From NCBI GenBank assembly GCA_041592335.1, contig JBFHQE010000036.1:1-10642 (forward strand): a DNA stretch of 10,642 bases, written 5' to 3'. The notes below the pieces were generated by a model that was not told the origin of the DNA, ran no database searches, and saw only the letters and a program-made list of their open reading frames with translations. The stretch's first letter is position 1. The number at the start of each line of letters is the position of its first letter. This DNA is from JBFHQE01 sp041592335 (GTDB lineage Bacteria > Pseudomonadota > Gammaproteobacteria > Thiohalobacterales > Thiohalobacteraceae). Positions 7,491 to 10,642 of this stretch are shown here, piece by piece. The translations under genes were made by a program, and so were the position numbers.

Positions 7491-8063
7491 CTATCGGTTG
7501 ATGTCATCGATGGTCTTGCGTCCATAGCGCAAGCGTTGTTGTATTTCCCGGGTTCGTAAGTGACGCCCCGATGGTTCACACAAAAATCCCTGGTACAAGG
7601 AGTAACGGTATTCCCCCGAGCCCATGTTAACCAGCGGTCGCCACTCGGTTTCATTTATCCGCCATTTACCCTGGGCGCTACCGTAGGCATAAGTCTTCCA
7701 TTCGCTGGTGCTACAACGCATCCCCTCGTAGAACAGATTTTCCGCGCCAGATCGGGAACGTAGCGCCAGGGTGTAGCGTACCACCCCGTCTTCACCCGCG
7801 CTGACTGAATCCACATCCACCAGGACGGTCAATGCAGCCGTGTTCAGCTGCACCGGCAATTCGGTGAGATCATCGTCCTCGGGGTAATCCGGTATTGCCA
7901 CCGGGGCTTCCAGCCAGACTTCCTTCTGTACATCTTCATTGAACTGATTGGCTTGCTCATAAGAGTCGAAATCGACCGCATTGGCTACCAGCGGAGTAAT
8001 CAGCGCAAGCAATAACCAGCGACGGGAACAGGCGCGCCTGACAGTTGAAAAATATTTGAACAT
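7491..8063 (-). CDS. CNP1-like family secreted protein (190 aa)
   Basis: This resembles the CNP1-like family of small exported proteins of unknown function found in beta- and gammaproteobacteria. From the chosen ATG, residues 1-15 are basic (RRACSRR) and 16-29 hydrophobic, ending in the Sec-type cleavage motif ANA, with probable cleavage after Ala29. The mature part is acidic at its start (PEDDDLTEL). It then has the family core: NLFYEGMRC, WKTYAYG and YSLYQGFLC, and a basic C-terminal tail. The two cysteines in the mature part (117 and 162) could form a disulphide in the periplasm. An upstream TTG at 8096 would give a longer form, but it lacks a Shine-Dalgarno and would spoil the signal peptide, so I take the ATG at 8063. 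The gene is probably the first of the parE/PilZ/parC transcript. Its link with topoisomerase IV may be only positional. Confidence 0.8.
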   Translation of the reverse strand: MFKYFSTVRRACSRRWLLLALITPLVANAVDFDSYEQANQFNEDVQKEVWLEAPVAIPDYPEDDDLTELPVQLNTAALTVLVDVDSVSAGEDGVVRYTLALRSRSGAENLFYEGMRCSTSEWKTYAYGSAQGKWRINETEWRPLVNMGSGEYRYSLYQGFLCEPSGRHLRTREIQQRLRYGRKTIDDINR

Positions 8064-8075
8064 TGAAATAGATAC

Positions 8076-8105
8076 GGCTCCCAGCCGGGTATACAACTGG
8101 GAGCC
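8076..8105. promoter_or_regulatory. 9-bp perfect inverted repeat at the start of the cnp1-like/parE transcript
   Basis: GGCTCCCAG (8076-8084) and CTGGGAGCC (8097-8105) are perfect inverted copies separated by 12 bases. They lie 12 bases upstream of the cnp1-like ATG and directly abut the candidate -10 box at 8106-8111. There is no U-run on either strand, so it is not an intrinsic terminator. It could be an operator around the transcription start, or a 5' leader hairpin if transcription starts upstream. The sequence does not decide between these. Confidence 0.5.
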
Positions 8106-8133
8106 ATTCTAACGGACGGTGGGGTTACTGCAA
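8106..8133 (-). promoter_or_regulatory. Candidate sigma-70 promoter for the cnp1-like/parE block
   Basis: On the minus strand, TTGCAG (8133-8128) is followed after 16 bases by TAGAAT (8111-8106). The -10 box matches the consensus at five of six positions, and the -35 box is weak (three of six). The predicted start would fall inside the inverted repeat immediately downstream. Location in the 156-base gap before the first gene of the block supports it. Confidence 0.4.
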
Positions 8134-8170
8134 AACAGGAAATATAGCCTGCTTGGTCTTTCACCTCCTG

Positions 8171-8196
8171 GTTCGCGACCAAGGTCGCTCCTACAA
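8171..8196. repeat. Single REP element, stem variant
   Basis: TTCGCGACCAAGGTCGCTCC followed by TACAA has the same length and flanks as one arm of the other REP elements here (TTCGCGGGCAAGCCCGCTCC). It differs at four stem positions. The changes fall in two base pairs and keep both paired, so the GCGACC-AA-GGTCGC hairpin is preserved. It lies 25-50 bases beyond the stop of the DUF3501 gene. Confidence 0.75.
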
Positions 8197-8219
8197 AAGG
8201 CTACCACACCGAAAATAGA

Positions 8220-8801
8220 TTAATTCAGATCCTGGGTCAGCGAACCCAGCACCTCGGCAGGCACCACCGTTTCGTGCTGGTAATTGGCGTGGTCGATACC
8301 CGCGGAAACAGAGGCGCCCTGCTTGATGGCGGAAACCATCGCATCACTGAGTTCAAAACGCATGAAGTGTACCGATGCGGTCTTGTCTTCGGTCGAACGC
8401 TCCAGATCCTCATTGGCAATCGGATGCACCTTATCGAAGCCATCAACGCGCACCCAGATACTGTTCTCTACACCCACCAGACCTGCCAGCGCTTTTTTAC
8501 GCTCCTCGGGATCGTCGTATTCCATCATGAAGGTCGCCTTCCAGTTGCTGCCATCCGGAATCAGCGGATTGTACACATCCAGCTCATCCTGAATCCCTTC
8601 ATGTTCGAAAATACGTTCGATACGCAACATTTCCTGCACCTGGTACTGCATGGTCAGAGAATCTTCAAAATACAGCGCCGCATTGGGGCCAATCGGCAAG
8701 CGACGGTTCTTTTTGTGCGCCATTACTTTCTGCCGGAATTCCGGCCGCAGGCGAGAATATTCTTCCAGACTGTAGAGATCTTCGTGAGAGAGTTTTGCCA
8801 T
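8220..8801 (-). CDS. DUF3501 family protein (193 aa)
   Basis: The protein matches the DUF3501 family along its length: MAKLSHEDLYSLEEYSRLRP at the start, AHKKNRR (28-34), GPNAALYFED (38-47), TMQYQVQEMLR (50-60), YNPLIPDGSNWKATF (77-91), SVHFMRFEL (143-151) and a histidine-containing GIDHANYQHE near the C-terminus (168-177). Its function is unknown. It contains no cysteine, so it is not itself an iron-sulphur protein. Conserved histidine and acidic residues could bind a metal, but that is speculation. The start is set at the ATG at 8801 because GAGGTG stands 6 bases before it; an in-frame ATG at 8819 would place that Shine-Dalgarno inside the coding region. It follows the iron-sulphur gene after a 118-base gap holding a REP pair. 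DUF3501 genes are commonly found next to rubrerythrin and this type of iron-sulphur protein. Confidence 0.9.
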   Translation of the reverse strand: MAKLSHEDLYSLEEYSRLRPEFRQKVMAHKKNRRLPIGPNAALYFEDSLTMQYQVQEMLRIERIFEHEGIQDELDVYNPLIPDGSNWKATFMMEYDDPEERKKALAGLVGVENSIWVRVDGFDKVHPIANEDLERSTEDKTASVHFMRFELSDAMVSAIKQGASVSAGIDHANYQHETVVPAEVLGSLTQDLN

Positions 8802-8832
8802 AATTTTCACCTCAACCATTCATTGCCTTACC

Positions 8833-8897
8833 TGCAGGAGCGGGCTTGCCCGCGAACAGATTTTGTTATCTACGTTTCGCGGGCAAGCCCGCTCCTA
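8833..8897. repeat. REP pair (inverted) between the iron-sulphur gene and the DUF3501 gene
   Basis: TGCAGGAGCGGGCTTGCCCG (8833-8852, continuing CGAA) and the inverted copy TTCGCGGGCAAGCCCGCTCC (8876-8895, continuing TA) flank about 19 unpaired bases. Both arms have a perfect GCGGGC/GCCCGC stem. The pair fills much of the 118-base gap inside the rubrerythrin/iron-sulphur/DUF3501 cluster, where it could form a large hairpin that alters expression of DUF3501 relative to the upstream genes. Confidence 0.85.
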
Positions 8898-8919
8898 CGG
8901 CAGTAGTTAATAGTCTGAC

Positions 8920-10251
8920 TTAAATCCCGTAAGCCTTGCGCAGCAGACTCATCGGATGTTCCGTCTGACTGCCATCCGCCATACCGTGCTCGATATGATG
9001 ACCCGCCATCGGGCAATCGCTGCCGTAATGATCCGCTTCCAGACGCTTGACCTGGGTTACCACCGGCTTGACGATCTTCATCGATGCTTCGTGAAACTCT
9101 TTTTTAACAGCGTAAGTTCCATCGTGACCGGAGCAACGTTCAATTGCGGTAATCTGCGTATCCGGAATCAGTGACAGCACTTCCCGGGTCTTGGAACCCA
9201 CGTTCTGCACGCGCTGATGGCAGGCCGCGTGATAGGCCACTTTACCCAGCGGCGCGGTAAAGTTGGTGTCCAGCTTGCCCGCCTTGTGGCGATGCATCAG
9301 GTATTCAAACGGATCGAAGATCGCCTCGCCCACCTTCTGCACCGCAGGATCATCCGGGAACATGAGAGGCAATTCCTGCTTGAACATCAACGCGCAGGAA
9401 GGCACCGGCGCCACGATGTCCCAGCCTTCGTCGACCAGTTTGGCCAACACGGGAATATTGGCATTCTTGGCCTGCTCCACGGCTTCCAGGTCGCCCAGCT
9501 CCAACTTGGGCATACCGCAGCATTGTTCCTTTTCTGCCAGCGTGACGGGGATGCCGTTATGTTCAAATACCGCAATCAGGTCATCGGTAATCACGGGTTC
9601 ATTGCGGTTACCGTAACAGGTCGCAAACAATGCCACCTTGCCCTTGGTCGGCCCCGCCGCTTCACCCTGCGCCTGCTTGCCGATCAGCTCACGGTGTTTC
9701 TTGCGCGCCGTTTTGGAATGATATTCCGGCACGCGCGCATCGGCATGCACGCCCAGGGTCTTTTCCATCACCTGACGAATCGGATCGGATTTATTGGCGG
9801 CATTCACAATACCCGCCACCACCGGAATGCCGGCCAGGTTACCGACGGCATCGGTGCTGGTAAGAATTTTGTCGCGGGTTTTGACGTCACCCTTTTTGTA
9901 CTTGATTGCCTTGGCGCGCAGCATGAGATGCGGGAAATCCAGGTTCCATTCATGTGGCGGCACATAGGGGCACTTGGTCATGTAACAGAGGTCGCAGAGG
10001 TAACAATGATCTACAACCTGCCAGTAATCTTCCTTGTCGACACCATCGACTTCAAAGGTCGGAGACTCATCCACCAGGTCAAACAATGTCGGGAATGACT
10101 GACACAGGCTCACGCAACGGCGGCAGCCGTGACAGATATCAAAAACGCGCTCCAGTTCTTCATAAAGCGCCTCTTCGTTGTAAAACTCGGGATTTTTCCA
10201 GTCCAGCGCATGACGCGTGGGTGCTTCCAGGTTGCCTTCGCGATGTGCCAT
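8920..10251 (-). CDS. (Fe-S)-binding protein, HdrD/GlpC-like, two [4Fe-4S] motifs plus CCG domains (443 aa)
   Basis: This is a probable electron-transfer protein with no signal peptide or membrane helix. Two ferredoxin-type [4Fe-4S] motifs lie at C40-x2-C43-x2-C46-x3-C50 and C83-x2-C86-x2-C89-x4-C94. Two cysteine-rich domains follow. The first has C212, the CCG motif at 244-246 (EQCCGMP) and C286. The second has C344, CSG at 373-375 in place of CCG, and C413 in SDCPMAG. This order is seen in the HdrD subunit of heterodisulphide reductase and in GlpC of anaerobic glycerol-3-phosphate dehydrogenase. The second motif is degenerate, and the CxxC ends of classical domains are missing, so heterodisulphide or glycerol-3-phosphate activity should not be assumed. 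The ATG at 10251 is preceded by ACGAGG. It sits between rubrerythrin (72-base gap) and DUF3501, which suggests a role in supplying electrons for peroxide or oxygen defence (inference). Confidence 0.88.
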   Translation of the reverse strand: MAHREGNLEAPTRHALDWKNPEFYNEEALYEELERVFDICHGCRRCVSLCQSFPTLFDLVDESPTFEVDGVDKEDYWQVVDHCYLCDLCYMTKCPYVPPHEWNLDFPHLMLRAKAIKYKKGDVKTRDKILTSTDAVGNLAGIPVVAGIVNAANKSDPIRQVMEKTLGVHADARVPEYHSKTARKKHRELIGKQAQGEAAGPTKGKVALFATCYGNRNEPVITDDLIAVFEHNGIPVTLAEKEQCCGMPKLELGDLEAVEQAKNANIPVLAKLVDEGWDIVAPVPSCALMFKQELPLMFPDDPAVQKVGEAIFDPFEYLMHRHKAGKLDTNFTAPLGKVAYHAACHQRVQNVGSKTREVLSLIPDTQITAIERCSGHDGTYAVKKEFHEASMKIVKPVVTQVKRLEADHYGSDCPMAGHHIEHGMADGSQTEHPMSLLRKAYGI

Positions 10252-10292
10252 GGGATCCTCGTAACGATTATTGTTTATCGAAGTGGCGAACT

Positions 10293-10314
10293 CCGGCAGC
10301 CCGATGGCAGCCGG
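10293..10314 (-). other. Hairpin in the rubrerythrin / iron-sulphur intercistronic gap
   Basis: On the minus strand CCGGCTGCC (10314-10306) pairs with GGCTGCCGG (10301-10293) across an ATCG loop, with one central T-T mismatch. It starts 9 bases beyond the rubrerythrin stop. No U-run follows, so it is a poor intrinsic terminator. It may protect the 3' end of the rubrerythrin message or reduce readthrough into the next gene. Confidence 0.5.
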
Positions 10315-10323
10315 AAAACCGGA

Positions 10324-10642
10324 TTACTCCATTTCGTCCAGGGCTTTCTGGTAACGATTGGCGTGTGAACGCTCTGCCTTGGCCAGTGTTTCGAACCAGT
10401 CGGCAACTTCATCGAAGCCTTCGTCACGGGCAGTCTTGGCCATGCCAGGATACATGTCGGTGTATTCGTGAGTTTCACCGGCAACCGCAGTCTTCAGGTT
10501 GTCAGCTGTTGCACCGAACGGCATACCAGTCGCTGGGTCACCGCACTGCTCCAGGTATTCCAGGTGACCATGGGCGTGACCGGTTTCACCTTCGGCAGTT
10601 GAGCGGAACAGCGCCGCGATGTCGTTGTAGCCTTCAACGTCA
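10324..10642 (-). CDS. Rubrerythrin family protein, partial (N-terminus outside window)
   Basis: The last 105 residues of a rubrerythrin-type diiron protein are visible, a family that reduces hydrogen peroxide in the cytoplasm. The frame is open to the window edge, starting with DVEGYNDIAALFRSTAEGET. Diiron ligands are apparent as an ExxH (E19-H22 of the visible part), a glutamate in AGETHEY (E56) and a second ExxH in KAERSH (E90-H93). The helix carrying the first glutamate lies outside. In shorter family members about 35 residues precede this point, giving roughly 140 in total. The protein ends in KALDEME with no C-terminal rubredoxin domain and no CxxC pair, so it would need an external electron donor; the iron-sulphur protein 72 bases downstream is a candidate. 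An internal ATG at 10524 is not the start, because homologous sequence continues upstream of it. Confidence 0.93.
   Translation of the reverse strand, partial: DVEGYNDIAALFRSTAEGETGHAHGHLEYLEQCGDPATGMPFGATADNLKTAVAGETHEYTDMYPGMAKTARDEGFDEVADWFETLAKAERSHANRYQKALDEME

Noticed and set aside
8064..8096. Longer start (TTG at 8096) for the CNP1-like protein
   Set aside because: It lacks a Shine-Dalgarno, would run through the inverted repeat, and would put 11 extra residues before a normal signal peptide.
8158..8169. Strong Shine-Dalgarno-like sequence AGGAGGTGA on the minus strand
   Set aside because: No start codon at suitable spacing and no sensible reading frame follow it; it lies between genes beside a REP element.
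8802..8819. Longer start (ATG at 8819) for the DUF3501 protein
   Set aside because: The extra codons contain the Shine-Dalgarno GAGGTG for the ATG at 8801, and the family N-terminus matches MAKL.
8274..8906. A 210-codon open frame on the plus strand
   Set aside because: It is antisense to the DUF3501 gene and runs through the REP pair; no recognisable domain and no Shine-Dalgarno support.
9217..10098. A 293-codon open frame on the plus strand
   Set aside because: It lies wholly antisense to the Fe-S protein gene, whose motifs are clear. The translation has no recognisable domain, and such long antisense frames are expected in G+C-rich third-position-biased genes.
1..10642. tRNA, rRNA genes, CRISPR arrays, or phage genes
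   Set aside because: I looked for tRNA-like ends, regularly spaced repeats and phage-type genes and saw none; the palindromic repeats present are REP elements, too few and too irregular for CRISPR.

Overview
The window looks like part of a gammaproteobacterial chromosome of moderate G+C. The evidence is a ParC/ParE pair with gammaproteobacterial-type sequence and length (749 and 630 residues), a CNP1-like secreted protein, and REP-type palindromes of the GGAGCGGGCTTGCCCGC class common in this group. A genus cannot be assigned from the sequence alone. Every complete gene lies on the minus strand. The only plus-strand coding sequence is the cut-off tail of a transposase at the left edge.

Read in the direction of transcription (right to left), the first block (10642-8220) is a redox-type cluster: a rubrerythrin (cut by the right edge), a 443-residue protein with two [4Fe-4S] ferredoxin motifs plus cysteine-rich CCG-type domains, and a DUF3501-family protein. 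The rubrerythrin has no rubredoxin tail in the visible part, so the adjacent iron-sulphur protein is a reasonable candidate for its electron partner. This is inference.

The second block (8133-454) starts with a candidate sigma-70 promoter and a 9-bp inverted repeat. It continues with a small secreted CNP1-like protein, parE (8-base gap), an 838-residue protein with two complete PilZ domains (12-base gap), parC (after a REP pair) and a 69-residue small protein (12-base gap). A candidate intrinsic terminator overlaps the end of the last gene. The two subunits of topoisomerase IV thus flank a probable cyclic-di-GMP-binding protein. That protein is itself built from two copies of a roughly 300-residue unit, which is the most interesting feature of the window.

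The left edge (1-134) holds the C-terminal coding end of an IS30-family transposase and probably the right end of that insertion sequence. Bases 135-438 contain no gene, only short repeats and a hairpin. Three intergenic spaces carry REP elements. Two are inverted pairs; the third is a single variant whose stem differs from the others by two compensated base pairs.
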